Made by a program: the position numbers and the translations under genes. The notes beneath the pieces were generated by a model. The model saw nothing but the letters and a program-made list of their open reading frames with translations, made no database searches and had not been told where the DNA came from. From Theobroma cacao (taxonomy: Eukaryota > Streptophyta > Magnoliopsida > Malvales > Malvaceae): a DNA stretch of 64,000 bases. Position 1 is the stretch's first letter. Each line of letters begins with the position of its first letter. Location of the stretch: NCBI RefSeq assembly GCF_000208745.1, contig NC_030855.1, positions 16,864,947 through 16,928,946 of the forward strand, read 5' to 3'. Positions 1 through 10,312 of this stretch are shown here, one piece after another.

Positions 1-78
1 GTGGGTTTTAAAATAATAGGAATGGTAATGGGTACCTTATTACAAAGTAATGTGAATACTAAATTCGATTATATAGAG

Positions 79-180
79 TTAAGATATTTTATAATCGAAT
101 TCAATAGTATTTTAATAATTTTTTTACATAATTGAGTTTTTAAACAGATTCGAATAATTATAGGATAGTGAGTATGCATT
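79..180 (+). repeat. Left flank of SPL fragment: piece of hAT-like repeat
   Basis: About 100 bp ending at roughly 180 aligns with 4750-4853. Both contain ATTTTAATAATTTTTTTACA followed by a shared GTTTTTAAACA block and a TAATTATA(A/G)G block. The match stops just before the SPL-like exon. The right flank of the exon continues the same repeat almost where this piece leaves off. Confidence 0.6.
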
Positions 181-191
181 AGAAAAGTTAG

Positions 192-636
192 CATTGATGC
201 TTGGAAGAGTGCTCGAGACAGCACTGGCTCTACACCTGAAGATTATGCTCGCTTAAGTGGCCACTACTCACACATCCACCTGGTACAGAAGAAAATTAAT
301 AAGAGAACAGGTTCTGGGCATGCGGTGGTTGACATTCCTGGCGCCCTCACAGAGTGCAGCATGAACCAGAAGCAGAATAATGAGTCAACCTCCAGCTTTG
401 AGATTGGCCGGCTTGAATTGAGATCCATGCAACGACATTGCAAGCTTTGTGATCAGAAGCTGGCTTATGGCTGTGGAACAACCAGCAGGTCATTGGTTTA
501 CAGGCCTGCAATGCTCTCCATGGTAGCCATTGCTGCAGTCTGCGTCTGTGTTGCTCTACTATTTAAGAGCTGCTCTGTAGTTCTTTACGTATTCCGACCC
601 TTCAGGTGGGAATTGTTGGACTACGGAACAAGCTGA
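192..636 (+). pseudogene. 3'-terminal exon fragment of an SPL1/SPL14-class SBP-box gene
   Basis: The frame open from about 190 to the TGA at 634-636 encodes the C-terminus of the large SQUAMOSA-promoter-binding-like transcription factors. Recognisable blocks are an ankyrin-region end ([20 protein letters not shown]), [17 protein letters not shown], the cysteine pair CKLCDQK, and the hydrophobic tail [18 protein letters not shown] followed by [13 protein letters not shown] possible splice acceptor AG lies at 190-191, consistent with the start of the last exon. The SBP DNA-binding domain and other exons are absent; only 190 bp lie upstream and they are repeat. The frame is intact, so this could be a recent capture or a true last exon at the window edge. 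I favour a captured fragment because one repeat flanks it on both sides. Confidence 0.7.
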
Positions 637-784
637 AGTCCAGTAACTCCCAAAATCGGTCACGTCTAATAGGTGGTTTGCATTTGTATCCGTTTATAAT
701 ATACTGTAAAGTTGAGATCGGTGCACGACACCAGAGTTTGGACTGAGTTTTCTGATGCAGTAATATTATTGACATATATATATA

Positions 785-895
785 TATATTTATTTGTTGT
801 TCAAAAAATATTCAAATAATTTTAAAATTTAAGTATTTCATTTACTAATCAAATTCGAATATCTCAAAATTAACGAATACCCTACACATTTTTAC
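785..895 (+). repeat. Right flank of SPL fragment: continuation of the same repeat
   Basis: This stretch aligns with about 4880-4985. Both have TTCAAAAA(A)TATT, a GTATTT-ATT block, TTCG(A/G)(A/G)TA and CTCAAAATTA followed by GATACC/GAATACC. Left and right flanks match neighbouring parts of one element in the same order and orientation, which suggests the SPL segment lies inside it. Confidence 0.5.
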
Positions 896-899
896 ACAT

Positions 900-1880
900 T
901 TTTACAAAATAACCATTAAGCCTTTCAAAACTAAGAATTGTAGAGCTCTACCCCAAAGGAAGCCCTTCCAGAAATTCTCGAAGGACAAGGATTAACCCAA
1001 GCCTAAGAGGGGGTTTGGAAAAAGTTTTCAACCAGCAATAGACGCGCCTCGGTTAGAACCTCACTAGCTGCGTCATTGCCCCAAGCGCAAAGATAGCTTA
1101 ATCAAGGTTTCATTTCATATTTTATAATGGATGCAAGGATTCTCACATTGTTCTCCTATTTATGTGGGATGATTTAACCATTTAGCTTCAATTTTGTATT
1201 AACCAAACATTGAAATTGAAAGCAATGGTAATGACAATCATTGTTCTCTATTTAGCTTTTTGATACTGAAAAAAAATTCATCACGATGGAGATTTTTAAT
1301 CGAAATTATGTATCTTATATACTTGATATTATGTTAATAATTGAAATTTACAATTGAGATTAAATGTGATTCAATCCTAATATCAAATCGATTCATAGTA
1401 ATAATATAACATATATCGAACAAAATTAGATGATAAAATTTTAAAGAAAACCATATAACTAGGATTAATTCTTTAATTAATTGTACGTGCTTCAAAATTT
1501 GAAAAAAGTGAAAATTAATGGAAAAATTACCATTAATGACATTGGCATCTATTTTCGAAACTAACGTGGAAATCCAAATATTTTCATGCAAGTAATAAAG
1601 ATTATTCAAGATTTTAGAAGGTCTTGAACTCTAGTGCTAAACTTTTAATTTAATGAAAAGTCTGCTCTATTTTGGATATTTATCACTAGTTGGTTTAAGC
1701 ATAAGTAAAAACAAAGAGTTTCATCCGATAAAAGCATGGTTTATGCAATGAACTTGATTAAACAAAGGGTAACGGAATCATAAATCAACTCTTCATTTCT
1801 CAATCGAGGGAGGAGAGCTAACCTTCTTGTTGTAAGGTAGCATCTCAATTTCATATTCAAAGCCTAACACTATAATTAGG
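900..1880. other. Intergenic, no gene recognised
   Basis: AT-rich DNA. I see no ORF with recognisable homology, no tRNA-like fold and no obvious terminal repeats. The slightly more GC-rich patch at 940-1110 is unassigned. Confidence 0.5.
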
Positions 1881-2006
1881 CATACTACCACAAATTATGA
1901 CGTAAGCTCTCCCACTGTAGAGATTTTGAAAAAGTAGCCCTCCCAAGTGCAATGGAAGTCACTACCCTAGGCCATGGGCACGAAAATGGCCATGAGCAAC
2001 TAGTAT
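1881..2006 (-). pseudogene. U1 snRNA pseudogene
   Basis: Read on the minus strand, 1888-1980 follows plant U1 snRNA closely: CCCATGGCCTAGGGTAGTGA, then CCATTGCAC, then GGGAGAGC, then ACGTCATAATTTGTGG (the Sm-site region). Compared with the intact U1 gene in this window (27730-27889), the 5' third is scrambled. The essential 5' ACTTACCTG, which pairs with 5' splice sites, is missing, and the stem around 1915-1935 has decayed. No upstream sequence element or TATA box is visible on the 5' side, and the GC-rich 3' stem-loop is lost. A functional U1 is excluded. Confidence 0.85.
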
Positions 2007-2267
2007 GAAATACCTACTTGTTTAAAAGTTAGAAGATTAATCATATATTGTTCGAATTGTGATTGTCTGATTAATTATAAAAAAAAAGGTGTAATAAGTA
2101 ATAATTTTATAAGTATTCAAATTTTTTGTTAGTAGTCAAATACATGCTCTAGAAAAAAAAATTGTTGCAAATGTCAAACAGATACGTTAGAATGAATTGT
2201 TTATAGAGCAATAACAGTAATGAGAAATCCCAAAAAATAGTGAAGAAAGTTAACAAGGAAGGACAAA

Positions 2268-2360
2268 GCTGCAAAGACTATGTGGACCCTCCACCAACAC
2301 TACTTGTTGGCATGCCGCAAAGACTCTATGGACCCTCCACCAACACTACTTGTTGACATG
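2268..2360 (+). repeat. 46 bp tandem duplication in PIP exon 1 relic
   Basis: Two adjacent copies each contain GCAAAGACT followed by GGACCCTCCACCAACACTAC and TTGTTG-CATG. They encode the same PIP N-terminal residues (KD-x-DPPPTLLV) twice. Confidence 0.8.
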
Positions 2361-2361
2361 G

Positions 2362-3188
2362 TGTCACGGTACACACCAACTCTTATGAGATATTGTTCAT
2401 TTTGGTCATGACTTTTTTCGTTAATTCTCCATTAGAAGTTTCTCTTCAAAGTGGGACTTATGGCTTTACCTGTTGGGAAAATATCTCTATGATTCACATG
2501 GTCCACATTAAGTGTCACGTACCACACCAACTCCTGTGAGGTATTGTCCACTTTAGCCCGTTAGTCTCATGATTTTGTCTCACAAAAAGCGCCTCACAAG
2601 TTAAAGGTGGTGTGAACCCTTATATTTCCAGTATCACTCTAGTACATAGCCAATGTGGGATTCATGACTCCCTTCTCTAAGACCATGACATCTACCTTTA
2701 CTCCCCGTTGGGAGTTTCTCTTTGATTTCAATGTGCGACTTTATGGCTCACTCGCTGAGAGCATTATATTGATGATATGGAATTCAAGTCCATGCGAGGA
2801 CCGTGATATCTTTCCCCACTTCAACAAAGGTCCACTGTCCTCAGTGGCACATTGCTAGTACTCAGAGTTTGGTCTGATACCAATTGTCACAGTCCACACC
2901 AACCCCTGTGAGGTATTGTCCGCTTTAGCCCGCTGGCCTCACGGTTTTATTCCATAAAAGGCACCTCACAGGTTAAAGGTGGTGTGAACTCTTGTATTCC
3001 TAGTATTACTCTAGTACATAACCAATGTGGGATTCATGACTTCCCTCTCTAGGACCATGACATCCACCCTTACTCCCCGCTAGGAGTTTTTCTTCGATGT
3101 GGTACTTTGTGGCTCACCGGCTGAGAGTATTATCTTGACGATGTGGGATTCATGTCCACATGAGAACCGTGACACTAGGACTGTGACA
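2362..3188 (-). mobile_element. Outer TRIM LTR interrupted by a second TRIM
   Basis: An LTR-like sequence starts TGTCACGGTACACACC at 2362 and resumes after the inner element to end GGACTGTGACA at 3188. It is flanked by the 5 bp direct repeat CATGG (2357-2361 and 3189-3193), so it was inserted into the PIP exon. It has lost part of its interior; about 150 bp remain on the left and about 14 bp on the right. Confidence 0.7.
2513..3174 (-). mobile_element. Complete TRIM (miniature LTR retrotransposon), minus orientation
   Basis: Two near-identical LTRs (2513-2808 and 2885-3174, about 290-296 bp) begin TGTCAC and end CCGTGA(C/T)A. They enclose only about 76 bp. On the minus strand the first interior bases after the 2885-3174 LTR are AT then TGGTATCAGACC (2871-2882), which matches the initiator-Met tRNA primer-binding site TGGTATCAGAGC. 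The purine run before the other LTR (reverse complement of TCTTTCCCC at 2809-2817) serves as polypurine tract. No coding capacity exists, so it depends on another element for mobility. It is nested in the outer TRIM LTR. Confidence 0.8.
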
Positions 3189-3797
3189 CATGGTTGAGCT
3201 CAAGCTTTAGTCTTTTTTACAAAGCACTCGTAGCTAAGTTCATAGCCACTCTCTTTTTCCTCTATGTTACCATAGCCATTGTAATTGGCCAAAAGAAACA
3301 ACATGTTGCATGTGACAGGGTTGGTCTCTTGGGTATTGCATAGGCTTTTGGTGGCATGATCTTTATTCTTGGTTACTACATTGTCAGTATTTGTTGTTCT
3401 AATTTTTTACCCATGCAAGTATATGAATAGAAATGATAATATAATGACAAGTAGAGTATCTATCTCACAGAGAATTGATATACCATTTTACAAGTTATTA
3501 AAATTAACACAATTTATCTTATCTAAACAAACAAAATCAAGTAACTAAATAAATTATAAATTAACTAAATCTAATTAACAAGAATTTAAACTAAAAAATT
3601 AAAGCAATAATAAAATTGGATGAAATCAACTCAAACAAGTCTAAGATTACAGTATCTCTCACATTTCCTATAAATCTTACCTCTCTTCCTTAACTTATTC
3701 TAATAAATTGAATTGCTAACTTAGAGTCCTTAATTATTTATAAGGCTCTCTCGATACTCTTATAAAAATATCTATTTTAATCAAAATACTATATATC

Positions 3798-4985
3798 TAG
3801 GGATAGCATGTGGATACTTGACCCGGTTATATAGGGTTAGGGTACCTTATAACTGGGTTTGGGACGAGTTCAAGTAGTGATTTCACTACCCGTATCAAGT
3901 TCAGGTAAGATTCAAGTACCACCTATTGGATACTCGCTACTCGAACCCGATTACCATTTATAAATATTTTATTATTATTTCAATAATTAAATTAAATATA
4001 TACTATTTTTACCAAATTTACAAGCAATTCTTTAATTAAAACTTAACAAATTTATGAAAAGTATGATTACTCTAATTATTAATGTGATAACATTAATACA
4101 TTTAAACTAAAAAATTATTAAATTATTAATTATGTTTAAATAATATGAATATCATATCATATTATAAAGGAATATAATTACTATTATATATATGTATTTA
4201 CTTTTAATATAAATATATTTACTTTCTATTTTGTGTTAACATTACAAAAATTATAACTTATTAAATTATTAATTATAATATATATCATTATTTATATAAA
4301 CTTATAATATATATTCTTAAAGAGAGCTTTTGAGATTAAAATAGTTTTGGAACTTAATTTTTTTTTACTTTCATGAAATTAAGGACAAATTCGTAGAGTT
4401 GATTAAATTAATTAATGAAACTATGATTATTAATTGACTTGTAATGTCTTTTAATATATATACTTTATATATATTGGATTCATTTATAAGAAATATAATT
4501 ATTATTATATATATACTAAAATACTTTTAGTATATATACACTTTAAATATAAACATATTTGCTTTTTATTTTGTGTTAACATTACAAAAATTATAACTTA
4601 TAAAATTATTAATTATGTTTGAGATATTTGTTTTTGATTATTTAAATTTAAATTTTATTATTTGTGTGTTTTTATTAATTTAATTATTAGTAAATTATAT
4701 GAAATATGTAAGAAAAATATTATTGTATATGGATACAGACACGAATTCAAGTTCGGATAATTGGGTACCCATGAATATCATTTTAATAATTTTTTTACAT
4801 AATCGGGTTTTTAAACAAGTTAGGGTAATTATAAGGTAGTGGAGATGTATTACGGTTATGGTTAGGGTTAGGGTAGTAATTTTCAAAAATATTATGGTAG
4901 TTAATAGGGTTTGGGTATTTTATTTTTTATAGGGTTAGGGTTCGGGTACCTCAAAATTAGCAGATACCTTACCTGTTGACAACTT
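3798..4985. repeat. hAT-like non-autonomous repeat with GGGTACC-rich ends
   Basis: Both ends carry short repeats of the type TAGGGTTAGGGTACC, CGGGTACC and ACCCGA around an AT-rich core. Such subterminal words are typical of plant non-autonomous hAT-like repeats. A second partial copy flanks the SPL fragment at the window start. I could not fix terminal inverted repeats or a target duplication, so the class is tentative. Confidence 0.4.
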
Positions 4986-6502
4986 TATATATATTTATGT
5001 GAATTGAAATTAAAACAGATTCATTAAATTCAAACTCTAATACTGGTTATATATGGCATACAAGTATATTTTTATCCTATACACAAATCAATTTATTCAT
5101 CTAAGTAAATAAATATGACCATATGCTATTCCAATTTTTAGCCTACTCTAAACTCCTATTCTTAAGTTATGTTTAGGTTTCTATATCAATTGGTGACCAG
5201 ACAATAAAAAGCATTAAAAACAAATTTGAATAAACAATTCAATTTCATTCAAAATAAACTAGAAAGAGATTAAAAATTTAAACTATATGTGAGTTCAATT
5301 GTAATCCTCGATAAAAAAAATTATCTATTCATAATTGCAAAAATAAATAAAAACATATGAAGTTTAGCCATCAAAGGTTAACAACAATAATAAACCCTAA
5401 GGAAGAAGAAAAACAAATATTGGCAGCCTTCGTGACTATTTGGCTTGGTTTTTTCAACTTATCTACCTCTTAAAAGTAAAAACTATGTCAAATATAATTT
5501 TTGAAAAACATTTTTAAAAAAAGCACTTTTTTTTAAAGAAAAAATTTTTTGAAAAAAAAGCTTAAAGAAGAGCTCCAGGAAAAAATTTTCTCTTTTCTTC
5601 TTTTAAAAACACATTAATTTTTCAAGAAATACCCCTCTCTTAATCAATCTCCATCTTCTCTCTTTCCCTCTACAAATCACCAGTCTCCAATGCAAATCGC
5701 GATCTTCCTCTCCTCTACCTCTCTTTACAAAAACTACCAAGAAAAAAAAAACAGAAGACCTAACAACAAAATAGCAAAATCTAAAATTTTTTGTTATTAC
5801 AATGATTAAGAGAAAAGAAAATCCATAATTAAAACTGTATTAAGATACTATTTAAACGTTTTCTCTCTTCTTCACCAAAAGGATTTTAATGTCAAATATA
5901 CCATTTCCTTTTTTCTCTTTTTTTTTTTTTTGGAATTGAAGTATCATGGTCCGATCGCTTGTTAGATCAACAAATATCTAATACTATTGCTACTATACAA
6001 TTTTGAGAGTTATTTCGTTTCTTTATTAATTTTTTTTATTTTAACACCTAAAATCATATAAAAACTTGAAGTGTTCCGTTATAATTTATTAAGTGATTGA
6101 AGATGATATGAATGCCTTTTATGGTAATTTTAACCAAAATTAGAGCTTATATAATTTATTTTATTAAACAGTTTACCAAACAGTTTTAGCTTAATTTTAA
6201 AAGTTATTATTTTTCATAAGAGCTTCATAATAGCTTTTAAGCTAACAAAATTCTAGGCCAAAAAGGCTCTTAATCTTCAATCTTCAACCTCAACTCTTAA
6301 TTTCTTGAATCTCTCTTATGGTTGTCTTCTTGTGGCTAACTTCTCCTTGAACTCTCTTTAAATAGCACTAAATTAACCTATTCTCCCTAATTGGCTCTTA
6401 ATATGGCTTTAGAATAAGTGTAGAAACCTAATAAAAACTTAATCATCTTGCAGCCTATTCTTTTCTGCATTATTTCTTCATATTTTTCATCTCAACGTCA
6501 CC

Positions 6503-6795
6503 TGTCACGGTCCTTGCATGGACGTCAATCTCACATTGTCGAGATAATGCTCCCAACGGGTTGAGAGCCACAATGTCCCACATTGAAGAGAAACTCCCAG
6601 CGGGGAGTAAGAGAAGATGTCATGATCCTAGAGAAAGGAGCCATGAATCCCACATCGGCTATGTACTAGAGTGATACTAGAAATATAAAGGTTCACACCA
6701 CCTTCAATCCATGAGGCGTCTTTTGTGGGACAAAACCGTAAGGCCAGCGGGCCAAAGTGAATAATACCTCATAAGGACTGGTGTGGATCGTGACA
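6503..6795 (+). mobile_element. TRIM solo LTR
   Basis: Starts TGTCACGGTCC and ends ATCGTGACA. The interior is the reverse complement of the LTRs at 2513-3174 (shared AACTCCCAGCGGGGAGTAAG, GAATCCCACATCGG and GGTTCACACCACCTT). No second LTR or interior is present and no clear target duplication is visible. Confidence 0.8.
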
Positions 6796-7815
6796 CTGCA
6801 GCACATCCCTTCGATGTCGTGGCATTAGCCTAGCTTCAAGTCTTCTCTTATTGACTACTACACTTTATCAAATTCCAATGTGATTTTCTCCATCTTCAAG
6901 GTAGAATTAAGTAAAGTGATCACATAAAAATTGTAACTCCGTCTCTTATCTTTCCAATGGCTTAAGAATCACTTCATTTAGACGATTGGAGTGAGAGTTA
7001 TGATCAAAATACTTCAACATTGACGAATAGGGCCTTAGTTCTTTAAACTCCCTTTTTTCACGAAATTAAGCTTTATTCTTTAGAATCCTGCAAAAACATA
7101 AAAACTAATAATTACTAACTAAAGTAAAGCAAGTAAACATAAAAGTAGCACAAAATAAAATAACTCATTAAAAATAAACTAATTAGAAAAACTACTAAAA
7201 ATAATTAAATCCTAATCTAAATTTAAGAACTTAGCTAGATTTAATAACAAAATGAGACAAAATAATTCTATAAAATAGAATTATTAGTATCTCAAGTAGT
7301 CACATTAACCTTACAATGACTTTTGGGCTGTTTTTGGCCCGTAAGTTGTTTCTGATCAAGGTTGTCGCTTACATGGAAGCTCGGTGCTTGGCTGCTATAT
7401 GGAGTTAGGTTGGCTAAAGCTTTCATGAAGCATGAGTGCAACTCCCTTGGTGGTGGTGTTAACGTTGTGGCTTATTGCTACAACAAGGGAACTACTTTGG
7501 GAGTTGAGATTATTAGCACTTTCGTGCTTGTCTACATTGTTTTCTCAGCCATTCACCTTAAGTGGAATGCTTGTGACTCCCACATTCTTGTGTTGGCGCC
7601 CCTTGTTATTGGGTTTGCCGTTTTCATGGCTACCATTCCCATCACTAGTAGTGGTATCAACCCTTATAGGAGTAATGGTGCTGCTGTTATCTACAACAAC
7701 AAGAAAGCCTAGGATAACCATTGGATTTTTTATGTTGGTCTTTTCGTGGGAATCTTGTAACAATTGCATACCACCAATTAACTGCATCTATCAAGGCTTT
7801 GGGATCATTGCTCAA

Positions 7816-8106
7816 TGTCACGCTCTTAGCCTGGAAACATGTGAATTTCACATCGTTGAGATTTGCTCCCAACAAGTCAAACCATAAGTCCAACATTAAA
7901 GAGAAGCTCCTAACGAGGAGTCAAAAGAGGATGTCATAGTCTTAGAGAGGAGCCATGAATCCCACATCGAAGGTATACTAGAGTGATACTGGGCATTAAT
8001 AGTTCACACCACCTTCAACCTGTGAGGTGTCTTTTGTAGGATAAAATTGTGAGACTAGCGAGCCAAAGTAAACAATATTTCATAGAGGTTGGTGTGAACC
8101 ATGACA
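7816..8106 (+). mobile_element. TRIM solo LTR 1 of a tandem pair
   Basis: Same family as 6503-6795, starting TGTCACGCTC and ending CCATGACA. Preceded by CTCAA (7811-7815) and followed by CTCAG (8107-8111). It cuts the PIP relic just after its KALGS-type C-terminal codons. Confidence 0.8.
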
Positions 8107-8111
8107 CTCAG

Positions 8112-8396
8112 TGTCACGGTCCTCATGTAGATGTGAATCTCATATTGTCGAAATAATGCTCTCAACAGGTAAGCCACAAAGTCCCACATCAAAAACTCCT
8201 AGCGGGAAGTAAGGGTGGATGTCATGATCTTAGAGAGAGAAGTCATGAATCCTACATTAGTTATGTATTAGAGTGATATTGGGAATATAAGGGTTCACAC
8301 TACCTTTAACCTGTGAGGTACCTTTTTGGGATAAAACCATGAGGCCAACAGACCAAAGCAGACAATACCTTACAAGGATTGGTGTGGATCGTGACA
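8112..8396 (+). mobile_element. TRIM solo LTR 2 of a tandem pair
   Basis: Starts TGTCACGGTCC and ends GTGGATCGTGACA. Flanked by CTCAG on the left and CTCAA on the right, so CTCA(A/G) occurs three times: LTR1 and LTR2 share one target-site copy between them. Confidence 0.8.
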
Positions 8397-8477
8397 CTCA
8401 AATTTGAAAACCAAAATAACTTTGTCTCCACTTACCTTTTCCTATTCTTTTTCTCCATTTGTTCATTTGCGTATATG

Positions 8478-8940
8478 AGAGGATGATTATGATGATGACC
8501 CTTCTTTCTTTTCTTTCAAAAAAACTGTTAACCATGTTTCACTTCTCGCGAAGAAGTCTTTAGAGCTTGAACAAGGCGGAATGCGCCCTGCACAATAATG
8601 CAACATGTAAGTGACGTTTGAGGACTCCAATAAAAAGTTATCTTATGAAGCCTCTTCTAAAATATTTAATTTTTAATCCATGATCGTATTTGGGTTGTGT
8701 AGGCGGAATCCCAATACTCTACCCTCATTTCCTATCTTATTTTGTATTCCAATTCTCACAAAGTATCATGTGTCTATTTTTTATTATTAATTAGTATATA
8801 TTTAGTTTTATTTTTTTTTCATATTTCCTTTTTCTCTTTTATACAAGTGAATATTGGTAATAATGCTAGCAGCTCTGAAAGATCTTAATACAATGATGAA
8901 AATGGTCAAGCAACAGGAGTTGAATACGATTATCTGGCAG
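8478..8940 (+). pseudogene. Acidic gene relic, left half (interrupted by the Gypsy element)
   Basis: Short exon-like stretches, one near 8480-8590 (DDYDDDPSF...FKKTVNHVSLLAKKSLE) and one at 8850-8940 (DENGQATGVEYDYLA), read as fragments of an acidic protein with in-frame stops. The second frame continues without a break after the retrotransposon at 26407 (GEDYAGDFTSKVDV). The 5 bp around the junction are GGCAG (8936-8940) and AGCAG (26402-26406). I do not recognise the protein. Confidence 0.45.
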
Positions 8941-9986
8941 TGTAGACACTAAAATCATAAACAAAAAAAAAAATGATGAATTAAAAAATATGTATAACAA
9001 AAATAATAAAAATTAAAAAAAATAATAAAGAAGAAAAGAAAATAGAGGGGAGAGAGGTACGACTGGCAGGGTGCGTCAGAGGTACGACTGGCAGGGTACG
9101 GACGCACCCTACCAGGCACCTCCCTCACCCTGCCAGACATAAAAAATTCGCATCTGGCAGGGTAGTGAAATGTGCCCCCCAGTGCCTAGGAACAAGGCAG
9201 TGGAGCGTGCCCCCTCTAGAGCCCAGGAATCGGGTATAAAGGGGATGGGGCACTGTAGCATTTGGGGGCATTCAAACCCGAGAAAAGAGGGAGAACCTGC
9301 AATAGAAAAAAATCTTAGCAGCCAAGAAACCATAACAAAAAATTCCTAAGTTCTCTAGCAGCTCGAGGAATCCACAAGAAAATAAAAAAAAAATCAAAAA
9401 ATGTGTGTGCAGTGAGAGTTGGGGCTCTTGCCACCGGTTGGAAGAAAGGTTTTTGAGGTTTTTTTTGGGTTTTCGTTTGGGAAAGAAAAGAAACCCGATT
9501 TGGGGCTGCCGGTAAGAAGAGATCAGTAGAGAGAGAGAGAGCCCGATTTGGGCAAAGGAGGAGTAGATCCAGGCATCCGGCAGAGGGAGGTTCGGCGTGG
9601 GCTAGTGGCCGGCCAAGGAGAGAACAGATCTAAGCACCGGCAAAGGGAGGACTGGCGTGGGCTAGGTGGTCGACGGTAGGAAGGGAGAGGGAGAATCCAA
9701 TTTGTTTAGAGAGAAAGGAGAGAGTTAGGTAGCTAGAGAGAGAAACAAAAAAGGAAAATAGGGAAAGAGGAAAAAAAAAGAGGTTTTTATAGCTAGGGCT
9801 CAGAGGGCTTAAACGACGTCGTCCTGTAACTCACCCAAAGTCCGATTTATTCTCTCCAAACGGCGTCGTTTTGGGCGCATTAAGGGCTGCTGGACAAGAC
9901 ACCGAAACGGTGCGTTTTGGGAGAGGTTTGAGGGCCTTGGGAAGCAGACCAGTTGGAGTGATCCGATTATCTTGGGCCACTTTAGC

Positions 9987-9996
9987 CTATAAAAGG
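9987..9996 (+). promoter_or_regulatory. Candidate LTR TATA box
   Basis: CTATAAAAGG in the 5' LTR follows a GC-richer stretch and precedes AT-rich LTR sequence, a plausible place for the U3/R boundary. The 3' LTR equivalent is lost in the N gap. TATAAAGGGG at 9235 is an alternative. Confidence 0.35.
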
Positions 9997-10312
9997 TGAA
10001 TCTTTTCTGATTTGGTCTTTGTGGTTGTGTTTGGCCCAATATTTGATAGAAAGGTAAATTAGTTTTAGTAGGTTATTAGGTAAAATAAAAAGATAAAATA
10101 CTTTTAAAATGATTAGATGTTAAGAGAAAATAGAAATAATAATAAAAAACAGAGAAGGAAAATATAAAAATCAAGGAGGATAAAAATAGAATGTTTAATG
10201 ATATATAAAAAAATGATAAAAAATGAGAGTAGGTAAAAAATATACATATATATTTGCTTATATAATAAATAATAATAAATCAAGTGAAATAGCTATTTAA
10301 CTAAAAAAAAAA

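Larger units (their letters stand above)
3383..7285 (+). other. Putative enlarged intron 1 of the PIP relic
   Basis: Begins GTCAGT directly after the last exon-1 codon and ends TTATTAG before the exon-2 block, so it has GT...AG ends. It holds AT-rich DNA, a hAT-like repeat (about 3798-4985), an unassigned AT-rich stretch with poly-A/T runs (5000-6490) and a TRIM solo LTR (6503-6795). No coding sequence is recognised. Confidence 0.5.
2237..7815 (+). pseudogene. PIP2-type plasma-membrane aquaporin pseudogene, in pieces
   Basis: Three collinear blocks encode a plasma-membrane intrinsic protein (water channel, six membrane helices). Block 1 (2237-2361): N-terminus with KDYVDPPPT; the first codon reads ATA, not ATG, and about 46 bp is tandemly duplicated. 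Block 2 (3189-3382): VELKL, a stop where W is expected, then [11 protein letters not shown] and DRVGLLGIA, another stop, then AFGGMIF. Block 3 (7286-7815): [15 protein letters not shown] (first NPA box degenerate), [37 protein letters not shown] (second NPA box now NPY) and IKALGS near the C-terminus. There are stops at about 7406 and 7712 and a frameshift near 7400. A nested TRIM separates blocks 1 and 2 with a CATGG target duplication. About 3.9 kb, probably intron 1 enlarged by repeats, separates blocks 2 and 3. Introns 2 and 3 of the family appear absent. Confidence 0.85.

Noticed and set aside
4840..4945. GGGTTAGGGTTAGGG-like stretch suggesting interstitial telomere repeat
   Set aside because: The plant telomere unit is TTTAGGG. 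Here the words are short, irregular and part of the hAT-like repeat end that also contains GGGTACC.
5380..6260. Possible MITE with poly-A/T ends in the PIP intron
   Set aside because: No terminal inverted repeats or target duplication could be fixed; left as unassigned AT-rich DNA.
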